Origin: Bradyrhizobium sp.
GTDB taxonomy: Bacteria; Pseudomonadota; Alphaproteobacteria; Rhizobiales; Xanthobacteraceae
DNA length: 64,000 bases
Direction: 5' to 3'
Assembly (NCBI RefSeq): GCF_016219575.1
Contig: NZ_JACRMG010000023.1
Span: forward strand, 1-64,000
Every line of letters starts with the position of its first letter. Within the stretch, counting starts at the first letter, position 1. This document shows, in pieces, positions 34,708-42,867 of the stretch. Made by a program: the position numbers and the translations under genes. A model generated the notes under the pieces. It did not search any database. It worked only from the letters and a program-made list of their open reading frames with translations, and was not told where the DNA came from.

Positions 34708-34792
34708 CTTGCCCCGCCACACCACCTAAAGAAGGGGCTGAACCCTCTACTATTCTTTGATCTAACAAACATAACGTCCAAGGGAGGAGTTA

Positions 34793-35938
34793 ATGAAGAA
34801 GTTCTTGCTGTCCGCCGCGGTTGCTGCGGTGCTGGTGCTGCCGAATGCGGCGCTTGCGCAGAGCAACGAGATCGTGATCGGCATCTCGATCTCGACCACC
34901 GGTCCGGCCGCGGCGCTCGGTATCCCCGAGCGCAACTCGCTGGAATTCGTCGCCAAGGAAATCGGCGGCGTGCCGCTGAAGGTCATCACGCTCGATGACG
35001 CCGGCGATCCCACGACCGCGACCACCAACACCCGCCGCTTCGTGACGGAGTCGAAGGCCGACATCATCATGGGTTCCTCGACGACGCCGTCGAGCATCGC
35101 GGTCGCCAACGTCGCCAACGAGGCGGGCATCCCGCATCTCGGGCTGGCGCCGTTCCCGATTACGCCGGAGCGCGCCAAGTGGTCGGTGGCGATGCCGCAG
35201 CCGATTCCGATCGTCGGCAAGGTCATGTACGACCACATGAAGAAGAACAACGTCAAGACCATCGGCTACATCGGCTACTCCGATTCCTACGGCGATCTCT
35301 GGTTCAACGATCTCAAGAACCAGGCCGTGCCGATGGGAATCAACCTCGTCGCCGAAGAGCGCTTTGCGCGTCCGGACACCTCCGTCGCGGGCCAGGCGCT
35401 GAAGCTCGTCGCCGCCAACCCCGACGCGATCCTCATCGGTGCCTCCGGCACTGCCGCCGCGCTGCCGCAGACCACGCTGCGCGAGCGCGGCTACAAGGGC
35501 CTGATCTACCAGACCCACGGCGCCGCCAGCATGGACTTCATCCGCATCGCGGGGGCTGCCGCCGAGGGCGTGCTGATGGCCTCGGGCCCGGTGATGGATC
35601 CCGAAGACCAGCCCGACAGCGCGCTGACCAAGAAGCCGGGTCTTGCGCTCAACAAGGCCTATGAAGCCAAGTACGGCCCCAACAGCCGCAGCCAGTTCGC
35701 CGGCCATTCCTACGACGCTTTCCTGGTGCTGGAGCGCGTGGTGCCGGTGGCGCTGAAGAAGGCCAAGCCCGGTACGCCGGAATTCCGCGAAGCCATCCGC
35801 CAGGCGCTGCTGACCGAACGCGAAATCGCCGCCAGCCAGGGCGTCTACAACTTCACCGAAAAGGACCGCTACGGCGTCGACGACCGCGCCCGCATCCTGC
35901 TGACGGTGAAGGGCGGCAAGTACCAGATGGTGAAGTGA
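34793..35938 (+). CDS. ABC transporter substrate-binding protein (aromatic-acid type)
   Basis: This 381-residue periplasmic binding protein has a signal peptide (MKKFLLSAAVAAVLVLPNAALAQ) and a type-I leucine-binding fold: IVIGISISTTGPAAALGIPERNSLEF, IMGSSTTPSSIAVANVA, YIGYSDSYGDLW. GGGAGGAG gives a strong ribosome-binding site, and a terminator follows at 35965. It is the likely partner of the ABC genes 36006-39548. R. palustris CouP in the same setting binds hydroxycinnamates; the ligand here is inferred from that. Confidence 0.86.
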   Translation: MKKFLLSAAVAAVLVLPNAALAQSNEIVIGISISTTGPAAALGIPERNSLEFVAKEIGGVPLKVITLDDAGDPTTATTNTRRFVTESKADIIMGSSTTPSSIAVANVANEAGIPHLGLAPFPITPERAKWSVAMPQPIPIVGKVMYDHMKKNNVKTIGYIGYSDSYGDLWFNDLKNQAVPMGINLVAEERFARPDTSVAGQALKLVAANPDAILIGASGTAAALPQTTLRERGYKGLIYQTHGAASMDFIRIAGAAAEGVLMASGPVMDPEDQPDSALTKKPGLALNKAYEAKYGPNSRSQFAGHSYDAFLVLERVVPVALKKAKPGTPEFREAIRQALLTEREIAASQGVYNFTEKDRYGVDDRARILLTVKGGKYQMVK

Positions 35939-35964
35939 GGCTCTTCAGAGTTGAGTCGAAGATC

Positions 35965-35994
35965 AAGCCGGTCCCTGCAAAGGGACCGGCTTTT
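35965..35994. terminator. Rho-independent terminator, convergent operons
   Basis: AAGCCGGTCCCT-GCAA-AGGGACCGGCTTTT is a perfect 11-12 base stem with a T-run. It lies 26 bases after the binding-protein stop and 11 bases before the end of the convergent ABC ATPase gene. The A/T flanks may serve both directions. Confidence 0.88.
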
Positions 35995-36005
35995 CCTTTT
36001 CACCT

Positions 36006-36737
36006 CTAAACCGCGCTGTCGCCTTCGTGCTGGAAGCCGAGATAGCTGGCGGCGACGCGCTGGTTGCTAGCGATGTCCTGCGCGGAGCCGTTCAGCACGA
36101 ACTCGCCGAGCTCCATCACGTAGGCGCGGTCGGCGATCTTCAGCGCAGCCTGCGCGTTCTGCTCGACCAGCAGCACCGAGACACCGGCGGCGCGCAGCTC
36201 GCCGATGGTGCGGAAGATGTCGGCGACGATGATCGGCGCCAGCCCGAGACTCGGCTCGTCCAGCATCAGCAGCCGCGGCGCGCCCATCAGCGCGCGACCC
36301 ATGGCCAGCATCTGCTGCTCGCCGCCGGACAGCGTGCCGGCGAGCTGCTTGCGCCGCTCCTTCAGCCGCGGGAACAGCGTGTAGACGCGCTCGAACGACT
36401 GCGCGGCGGTCGCCTTGGCAATGCGGAACGCGCCGAGCTGCAGATTGTCCTCGACGTTCATGGTCGCGAACAGCTCGCGATGCTCCGGAACCAGACTAAG
36501 GCCCAGCGCGACGCGGTCCTCGATCTCGAGCCGCGCCATGTCCTCGCCGGCAAAGCCGACGCGGCCCTTCAGCGGCAGCACGCCCATGACGGCGTTGAGC
36601 AGCGTGCTCTTGCCGGCGCCGTTGGCGCCGATGATGGTGACGATCTCGTTGTCGGCGACCTCGAGCGAAACCCCGCGCACGGCCTCGACCTTGCCATAGG
36701 CGATGTGAACATCGCTGACACCCAACAGCGCGCTCAT
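36006..36737 (-). CDS. ABC transporter ATP-binding protein (LivF type)
   Basis: This 243-residue ATPase has Walker A GANGAGKST (37-45), signature LSGGEQQ, Walker B LLMLDEPS and the LivF ending. The long frame runs upstream to 37589, but the ATG at 36737 starts MSALLGVSDVHIAYG and overlaps the preceding gene's stop by 4 bases. It supplies energy for uptake with the fused permease-ATPase. Confidence 0.9.
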   Translation of the reverse strand: MSALLGVSDVHIAYGKVEAVRGVSLEVADNEIVTIIGANGAGKSTLLNAVMGVLPLKGRVGFAGEDMARLEIEDRVALGLSLVPEHRELFATMNVEDNLQLGAFRIAKATAAQSFERVYTLFPRLKERRKQLAGTLSGGEQQMLAMGRALMGAPRLLMLDEPSLGLAPIIVADIFRTIGELRAAGVSVLLVEQNAQAALKIADRAYVMELGEFVLNGSAQDIASNQRVAASYLGFQHEGDSAV

Positions 36738-38503
36738 GCCACCGCTCCGAGATAGGCCTTGATCACTTCGGGGTTGCTCTTGATCGCCTCGGGCGTGCCT
36801 TCGGCGATCTTGGTGCCGAAGTCGAGCACCACGACGCGGTCGGCGAGATCCATCACGAATCCCATGTCGTGCTCGACCAGCAGCACCGACATGCCGCCGT
36901 CGCGGAGCTGACGCAACAGCGCGGCGAGCCGCTGCTTTTCCATGTGGCGCAGGCCAGCGGCCGGCTCGTCGAGCAGCAGCAGCACGGGATCGACGCACAG
37001 CGCACGCGCAATCTCGACGATGCGCTGCTGGCCGAGCGAGAGCGAGCCTGCGAGCTGGTTGATCTGGTCGCCGAGCCCGACGCGCTCGATCTGCCGGGTT
37101 GCTTCCGCCAGCAGCCGCGCCTCGTCGGCGCGGTCGAGCCGCAGCATGCTGGAGATCGCGCCGGATTGCCCGCGCAGATGCGCGCCGATCGCGACGTTCT
37201 CCAGCACGGTCATGTCGGGCACCAGCTTGACGTGCTGGAAGGTGCGGGCGATGCCGAGCTTGACGATCTCCTGCGGCGGCGCGTTGTCGACATGCTTGCC
37301 GAGGAAGGAGATGGTGCCGCCGGTCGAGGTCAACACGCCCGTGATCAGGTTGAAGGTCGTGCTCTTGCCGGCCCCGTTGGGACCGATCAGCGCCACGATC
37401 TCGCGCGCCTGCACGTCGAAAGAGACGTCGTTGACCGCGATCACGCCGCCGAACACCTTTCGCGCCTGCTCGATCTGCAGCAGCACCGAAGGTTCGGTCG
37501 GCGAGCGCACGCGCGCCGGCAGGGTCAGCGCCGTGTCGGGATGCTTGCGGCCGAACTTGAACGGCAGCCACGACATCAGCCAGGGCCACACGCCGGTCGG
37601 CGCCAGCTGCAGCAGCAGCACCAGCAGGATGCCGAACACGATGGTCTCGAGCTGCGACTTGCCGCCGAAAATATAGGGTAGATAGCTCTGCAGCACTTCC
37701 TTCAGGATCACGACGATGCCGGCGCCCAGCACGGCGCCCCAGACATAGCCGGCGCCGCCGACCACGGCTATGAAGAGATATTCGATGCCGGCATGCGCGC
37801 CGAACGGCGTCGGCGTGACGGCGCGCTGGAAATGCGCGTAGAGCCAGCCGGACAGTCCGGCCAGCACGGCGGCATAGATGAACACCAGCAGTTTTGCGCG
37901 CGGGGTCTGCACGCCGAAGGCTTCCGCCGCGATGTGCCCACGGCGCAGCGCGCGGATAGCGCGGCCGGTGCGGGAATCCAGCAGGTTCATCGACAGCACC
38001 GCCGAGATCAGCACCGCGGCCCAGATCACGAAATAGATCGTGTCGGGGCTTAGCATCCTGGTCGCGCCGATCGACAGCGGTGGAATGTTGGAGATGCCGT
38101 CGTTGCGGCCGATGAATTCGAGCTTGCTGAAGAGATAATAGAGGCCGATTCCCCAGGCGATGGTGCCGAGCGGCAAATAGTGCCCGGACAGGCGGACCGT
38201 GATGATGCCGAGGATCACGGCGGCGATGCCGCTGACGACAAGCGAGGCCGGCAGCGTCAGCCAGGGCGAGACGCCGTAGGCGGTGGTCAGCACGGCGGTG
38301 GTGTAGGCGCCGAAGCCGCAGAACGCGGCCTGGCCGAACGAGGTGAGGCCGCCGAGGCCGGTGAGCAGCACCAGGCCCATCGCGACCAGTGCGGCGAGGC
38401 CGATATTGTCCAGAAGCACGATCCAGAACGGCGGCACGCCAGGGATCAGCGGGATCGCCGCCATCGCGGCGGCAAAGACGAGGAGGGGCCAGCGGTTGAT
38501 CAT
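36734..38503 (-). CDS. Fused LivM permease and LivG ATPase
   Basis: This 589-residue protein joins two transporter subunits. Residues 1 to about 320 form a LivM-type permease (GLTSFGQAAFCGFGAYTTAVL, LSGHYLPLGTIAWGIG, and nine or so helices). After a linker near 320-345 comes a LivG-type ATPase with GPNGAGKST, the LSLGQQR variant signature, and LLLLDEPAAGL. Usually these are separate genes, as in the second ABC set at 47132-50550. The reading frame is continuous with no sign of sequencing error. Confidence 0.88.
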   Translation of the reverse strand: MINRWPLLVFAAAMAAIPLIPGVPPFWIVLLDNIGLAALVAMGLVLLTGLGGLTSFGQAAFCGFGAYTTAVLTTAYGVSPWLTLPASLVVSGIAAVILGIITVRLSGHYLPLGTIAWGIGLYYLFSKLEFIGRNDGISNIPPLSIGATRMLSPDTIYFVIWAAVLISAVLSMNLLDSRTGRAIRALRRGHIAAEAFGVQTPRAKLLVFIYAAVLAGLSGWLYAHFQRAVTPTPFGAHAGIEYLFIAVVGGAGYVWGAVLGAGIVVILKEVLQSYLPYIFGGKSQLETIVFGILLVLLLQLAPTGVWPWLMSWLPFKFGRKHPDTALTLPARVRSPTEPSVLLQIEQARKVFGGVIAVNDVSFDVQAREIVALIGPNGAGKSTTFNLITGVLTSTGGTISFLGKHVDNAPPQEIVKLGIARTFQHVKLVPDMTVLENVAIGAHLRGQSGAISSMLRLDRADEARLLAEATRQIERVGLGDQINQLAGSLSLGQQRIVEIARALCVDPVLLLLDEPAAGLRHMEKQRLAALLRQLRDGGMSVLLVEHDMGFVMDLADRVVVLDFGTKIAEGTPEAIKSNPEVIKAYLGAVA

Positions 38504-38507
38504 GGCG

Positions 38508-39548
38508 TCAGTCCTTCTCTTCCTCGACTGCGGGTGCGGCGAGCGAGCGCAGCACCAGCACGGGGATGATCAGGGTGAACACGATGACTTCCTTGAAGTT
38601 GGAGGCATAGAATGAAGAGAAGGCCTCGATCGTCCCGACGATCAGCGCGGCGACGGCGGTCAGGGGGTAGCTGACCAGGCCGCCGATGATCGCGGCGATG
38701 AAGCCCTTGAGGCCGATCAGGAATCCGGTGTCGTAATAGAGCGTGGTGATCGGCACGATCAGGATGCCGGAGATGGCGCCGATCACGGACGCCAGCAGGA
38801 AGGCGATCTGGCCCGACAGCGTGGTGCGGATGCCGACGAGGCGCGCGCCGAGCCGATTGACCGCGGTGGCGCGCAGCGCCTTGCCCATCAGCGTGACGCC
38901 GAAGAACAGCCACAGCGCGACAATGAAAGCGATGGTGACGCCATAGACGGCGATGCTCTGGCCGGTGAAGCGCAGGTCGCCGATGGTGAAGGCGGCGGTG
39001 GAAAGCGGGGGCCCGCGCAAGCCCTCCGCGCCGAAGAAGACGAGGCCGAGGCCCTGCAGCGCCAGATGGCAGCCGACGGACGCGATCAAGAGCACCAGCA
39101 CGGACGTATGTGCCAGCGGCTGGAACGCGAGGCGGTAGAGGAAAAGGCCGATCGCCGCCACGATCAGCAGCGCCAGCACGATGTTGACCGCGATCGGCGT
39201 CGTGGGGCCGGCGAGCAGCCAGGTAGCCGCGAGGATGACGGCCGGAAAGGCGATGTTGAGCGCGAGGCTGCGGCCGATCTTCTTCAGATGCAGCGCGCGG
39301 CGGGAAGCGAACAGATCAAGGACGAAGGCGACGACGCCCATGGCGGCGGCAAGCCACACCGTGCCCGGCACGTGGCCGGCGCACAGCATCGCATAGCTCA
39401 GCGCGCCGTAGGTGACGAATTCGCCCTGCGGAATCAGGATGACGCGGGTGACCGCGAACACCAGCACCAGTGCCAGCCCGAGCAGCGCGTAGATCGCGCC
39501 ATTTGTGATGCCGTCCTGGATCAGGAACAGCATGATCGTCGTATTCAA
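38508..39548 (-). CDS. ABC transporter permease (LivH type)
   Basis: This 346-residue membrane protein has about eight helices, with LIQDGITNGAIYALLGLALVLVFAVTRVILIPQGEFV and GARLVGIRTTLSGQIAFLLASVIGAISGIL as LivH markers. The start is TTG at 39548, with GGGGGAG 8 bases upstream; an ATG at 39533 is the alternative. It leads the operon LivH, LivMG, LivF and is divergent from the MarR gene across the cou operators. Confidence 0.86.
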   Translation of the reverse strand: MNTTIMLFLIQDGITNGAIYALLGLALVLVFAVTRVILIPQGEFVTYGALSYAMLCAGHVPGTVWLAAAMGVVAFVLDLFASRRALHLKKIGRSLALNIAFPAVILAATWLLAGPTTPIAVNIVLALLIVAAIGLFLYRLAFQPLAHTSVLVLLIASVGCHLALQGLGLVFFGAEGLRGPPLSTAAFTIGDLRFTGQSIAVYGVTIAFIVALWLFFGVTLMGKALRATAVNRLGARLVGIRTTLSGQIAFLLASVIGAISGILIVPITTLYYDTGFLIGLKGFIAAIIGGLVSYPLTAVAALIVGTIEAFSSFYASNFKEVIVFTLIIPVLVLRSLAAPAVEEEKD

Positions 39549-39635
39549 ACCGGACGCTCCCCCTCACGCCTCCGGCGGGGCGCGGCTTGCGCGCCCCGGC
39601 CATCCCATTTCGCCGGTTGAAAGTTACCGGTATTT

Positions 39636-39666
39636 GATATATTGGATAACAATTATCGAATATAAC
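39636..39666. promoter_or_regulatory. Tandem Cou-type operators, MarR/ABC divergent promoter
   Basis: Two 15-base sites lie 16 bases apart: GATAT-ATT-GGATAAC (39636-39650, degenerate) and ATTAT-CGA-ATATAAC (39652-39666, a match to the consensus). Together they form a 27-base palindrome centred at 39651 with 12-base arms (11 of 12 matching, 3-base spacer; core GATAA-CAA-TTATC). This is where autoregulation by the adjacent MarR protein would act. Confidence 0.62.
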
Positions 39667-39733
39667 CTCAAGGCCCTAACCGGCCCGAGGGTCCCCTGAG
39701 CGCCCTTTTTAGCGGGATTGCGAGCTTCGAGCG

Positions 39734-40255
39734 ATGACTGTTTCCAAGACTGCCGATGTCGATGCCGCCAAGCCGCCCCGTCCGTCCCGCAAGGCGAATG
39801 GCGAGGGGGCTGACGAGGCCGCCTCGCTGCAGCTCGGGGAACTCTCTGAATTGCTGGGCTATTCGCTGAAGCGGGCGCAACTCAGGGTCTTCGAGGACTT
39901 CCTCAATTGCGTTGCCCCGTTGCAGCTGACGCCGGCGCAGTTTTCCGTGCTCCTGCTGCTCGACCGCAACCCCGGCCGCAACCAGACCGAGATCGCCAAC
40001 ACGCTCGGCATCCTCCGGCCGAATTTCGTGGCCATGCTGGACGGGCTGGAAAGCCGCGACCTTTGCGCGCGGATGCGCTCGACCAACGACCGCCGCTCGC
40101 ACATCCTGACCCTGACCGACAAGGGCCGCGCGGTGCTCGCCCGTGCCAAGAAGCTGGTCGCCACCAAGCACGAGGCACGGCTCAACGAGGTGCTCGGCCC
40201 CGCCAACCGTGCCGCGTTGCTGGACATGCTCGCGAAGATCGCGCGCGAGTTTTGA
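39734..40255 (+). CDS. couR: MarR-family regulator, CouR-like
   Basis: This 173-residue protein has a winged HTH core (LTPAQFSVLLLLDRNPGRNQTEIANTLGILRPNFVAMLDGLESRDL) with the wing MRSTNDRRSHILTLTDKGR. The first 30 residues are a charged, likely disordered tail. It is divergent from the ABC operon, next to tandem palindromes. In R. palustris a MarR protein, CouR, represses the cou genes and is released by p-coumaroyl-CoA. The same role is inferred here from synteny and operators. Confidence 0.78.
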   Translation: MTVSKTADVDAAKPPRPSRKANGEGADEAASLQLGELSELLGYSLKRAQLRVFEDFLNCVAPLQLTPAQFSVLLLLDRNPGRNQTEIANTLGILRPNFVAMLDGLESRDLCARMRSTNDRRSHILTLTDKGRAVLARAKKLVATKHEARLNEVLGPANRAALLDMLAKIAREF

Positions 40256-40270
40256 GATAGCACCTCATCC

Positions 40271-40394
40271 CGTAGGGTGGGCAAAGGCGCGCACGCGCCG
40301 TGCCCACCTTTGTCAAGCCTGCTCGGGATGGTGGGCACGCGGAGCCTGTCATCGGGCGCGCATTCGCGCGACCCGTTGGCTTTGCCTACCCTGC
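40271..40394. repeat. Palindromic repeat (GTAGGGTGGGCAAA-type)
   Basis: CGTAGGGTGGGCAAAGGCGC and the far arm TTGGCTTTGCCTACCCTGC, with inner GTGCCCACC/GGTGGGCAC arms, form a large imperfect hairpin between the MarR and GGDEF-EAL genes. It also occupies the expected termination zone for both convergent genes. Confidence 0.75.
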
Positions 40395-40404
40395 AATTTC
40401 TCGC

Positions 40405-42576
40405 CTACGCAACGGCGGAATTCTTCGCAGCAACCGGCTTCGGAAACCGTGACAGGAACAGCCGTTCGATCTCGGCGACGGGTAGCGGCTTGCTGAACAG
40501 AAATCCCTGCATCTCGGTGCAGCCGACGGCGGCGATCTTGTCGAGCTGCTCGGCGGTCTCGACGCCCTCGGCGGTCGCCGCCATGCCCATGCCGTTCGCC
40601 AATGCCGCAACCGCGCGCACGATATAGAGCGAGCCGGCATTCTCCGTGATGTCCTTGACGAAGGAGCGGTCGATCTTGATCTTGTCGAACGGGAACGACT
40701 GCAGATAGGTCAGCGAGGAATAGCCGGTGCCGAAATCGTCCATGGCGATGCGGATGCCGAGTGCGCGCAGTTGATGTAGCACCGCAAGCGTCGCTTCGCG
40801 GTCCTGCAGCAGCACGGTTTCGGTGATCTCGATCTCCAGCCGCGTCGGGTGCAGGCCGCAAGCCGCCAGCGCATTCACGATGACCGGCAGCAGGCTCGAG
40901 CCGCGGAACTGGGCGGCCGAGATATTGACCGCCACATTGAGATGCTCCGGCCATCGCGACGCGGCGAAGCAGGCCTCGCGGATCACCCATTCCCCGAGCG
41001 GCACGATGAAGCCGATCTCTTCCGCCAGCGGAATGAAGGTCGACGGCGGAATCTGCCCGGCTTCCGGATGGTTCCAGCGGATCAGGGCCTCGAAGCCGCT
41101 TATCTCGTTGCTCTCCAGGTTCACCACCGGCTGGTAGTAGAGCTCGAACTCGCCGGCCGGCAGCGCCTTGCGCAGATCCTGCTCCATGATGCGGCGGGCC
41201 TGCATCTGCTCGTCCATCGCGGGCTCGAAGAAGCGGAACGTGCCGCGGCCGTCGCCCTTGGCGCGATAGAGCGCAAGATCGGCATTACGCAGCAGCTTGT
41301 CGGGTGCATCGCCATCGCCGGGGCTGACCGCGATGCCGATGCTGGTGCCGACGCTCGCCTGCTGGCCGTCGATCTCGTAGGGCTCGCTGATCCAGGCGAT
41401 GATCTGCTGCGCCAGCATGGTCGCTTCTGCGGGATCGGAGACCGGCGCCTGCACGATGACGAATTCGTCGCCGCCCATCCGCGCGATCGTATCAGTTTCG
41501 CGCGCCAGGGCGCGCAGGCGGTCGGCGACGATCCTGAGCAGCTTGTCGCCAGCCGGATGTCCAAACGTGTCGTTGACCGCCTTGAACTGATCGAGGTCGA
41601 GGTGATGCACCGCCACCATCTGCCCGCCGTGGAAGCGGGCGAGAGCCTGTTCGAGCCGCTCGTTCAGCAACGCCCGGTTGGCGAGATCGGTCAGCGCATC
41701 ATGGTGGGCCATGTGCTCGATCTTGACCTCGGCCTGGCGCTGCTCGGTGATGTCTTCGTGAGTCGCAACCCAGCCGAGATCGGGCATCGGGCGGTGCCGG
41801 ATCTTGAAGGTCTTGCCGTTCTTCAGATCGACGATGCTGTCCTTGGCTTCGTTGGATACCGCAACGTTGGTGCGCCAGAGCAGGTATTCGTCCCGCGACA
41901 TGGCGGGAAAGCTGCCGGCTTCATAGCGCAGGTCGACGATGTCGGTCAGCGGCGTGCCGGGACCGACCTTGTCGGGCGGAATGTCGTACATTTCGGTGAA
42001 ACGGTCGTTGCACACGATCAGCCTGTGGTCGGAGTCGAAGAAGCACAGGCCCTGCGACATGTTGTTGATCGCGGTGTCGAACTGGACATTGCGTATCCGT
42101 AACGCCTCTTCCTGCTCCCTGCCCAGCTCGTACTGCCGCTTCAGGCGTGCGTGGAGCTCCTCGCGCTCGGTGATGTCTTCATGGGTGGCGATGCCGCCGC
42201 CGTCGGGCAGTGGGCGGACCGCGTAGGCGATGATCCTTCCGTCGGTGAATTCCTGGACCGTGGTGTCGAGCGCGATGTCGCGGCCGACGCGCTCGCGGAT
42301 GTATTGCTCGGGCGCCATCCGCACCTTGAGGCCGAGATTCAAGCGGTGCTGGATCAGCGCGCTGGTCGGCGTGCCCGGCTTCACCTGCTCGGGCGTCAGC
42401 CCGTACATCTCGACATAGCGGCGGTTGCAGAAAATGACCCTGCGGTCCCGGTCGAAGATGACAATGCCGAGCGACAGATTGTGCAGCGCTTCTTCGAGCC
42501 GCATCTGCAGATTCCCGGGCTCCGGGACCATGGCGGGCTGGTCACGATCGGTCATATGGCGTTTCCCCGTCGCCAT
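40405..42576 (-). CDS. PAS-PAS-GGDEF-EAL cyclic-di-GMP enzyme
   Basis: This 723-residue cytoplasmic protein carries two PAS domains (each with the ...ATHEDITE.. end), a GGDEF domain and an EAL domain. GGDEF reads ARMGGDEFVIVQ with DLDQFKAVNDTFGH. EAL keeps EALIRW, NISAAQF, DDFGTGYSS and KIDRSFV. Both cores look intact, so it may make or break cyclic-di-GMP depending on PAS input. The PAS ligand is unknown and no membrane segment is seen. The ATG at 42576 (AGGA 8 bases before) or 42555 may be the start. Confidence 0.88.
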   Translation of the reverse strand: MATGKRHMTDRDQPAMVPEPGNLQMRLEEALHNLSLGIVIFDRDRRVIFCNRRYVEMYGLTPEQVKPGTPTSALIQHRLNLGLKVRMAPEQYIRERVGRDIALDTTVQEFTDGRIIAYAVRPLPDGGGIATHEDITEREELHARLKRQYELGREQEEALRIRNVQFDTAINNMSQGLCFFDSDHRLIVCNDRFTEMYDIPPDKVGPGTPLTDIVDLRYEAGSFPAMSRDEYLLWRTNVAVSNEAKDSIVDLKNGKTFKIRHRPMPDLGWVATHEDITEQRQAEVKIEHMAHHDALTDLANRALLNERLEQALARFHGGQMVAVHHLDLDQFKAVNDTFGHPAGDKLLRIVADRLRALARETDTIARMGGDEFVIVQAPVSDPAEATMLAQQIIAWISEPYEIDGQQASVGTSIGIAVSPGDGDAPDKLLRNADLALYRAKGDGRGTFRFFEPAMDEQMQARRIMEQDLRKALPAGEFELYYQPVVNLESNEISGFEALIRWNHPEAGQIPPSTFIPLAEEIGFIVPLGEWVIREACFAASRWPEHLNVAVNISAAQFRGSSLLPVIVNALAACGLHPTRLEIEITETVLLQDREATLAVLHQLRALGIRIAMDDFGTGYSSLTYLQSFPFDKIKIDRSFVKDITENAGSLYIVRAVAALANGMGMAATAEGVETAEQLDKIAAVGCTEMQGFLFSKPLPVAEIERLFLSRFPKPVAAKNSAVA

Positions 42577-42760
42577 TCGCGGCGTTCCTGCTTTCAGGAG
42601 GCCGCCATTACAGACCGAAGCGGGTGAACTGCATCCTTGTACCGCGTCAAATCCGGGCAAAATCCTGCGAACGGGGTGAACGAAGCGTTAATGCGGCGGT
42701 TGGGTGATAGCCGGGACGTGGCATGGAATGAATTCCTGACGAAGCCGGGCGTGATTGAAG

Positions 42761-42862
42761 TCCTCATCCTGAGGAGCGCGCAACGCGCGCGTCTCGAAGG
42801 GTGAAGGCCCGACTGTGGCCTCATGGTTCGAGACGCGCGAAGACGCGCTCCTCACCATGAGG
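42761..42862. repeat. Palindromic repeat (CCTCATCCTGAGGAGCGC-type)
   Basis: TCCTCATCCTGAGGAGCGCG and GCGCTCCTCACCATGAGG arms flank an inner GTCTCGAA/TTCGAGAC pair. It is the genus-typical dispersed hairpin between the GGDEF-EAL and glycerate kinase genes. Confidence 0.75.
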
Positions 42863-42867
42863 GTTTG

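Noticed and set aside
32038..34725. Minus-strand open frame of about 895 codons
   Set aside because: It is antisense to the ligase, SDR and thioesterase genes, which have full catalytic motifs; its composition is that of an antisense shadow.
36738..37589. N-terminal extension of the LivF frame
   Set aside because: It overlaps the ATPase part of the fused LivMG gene in another frame; only the part from the ATG at 36737 is LivF-like.
39640..39660. lac operator-like core GGATAACAATT
   Set aside because: The match is to half a site only; no LacI-family gene is present, and the segment is better explained by the MarR-type palindrome.
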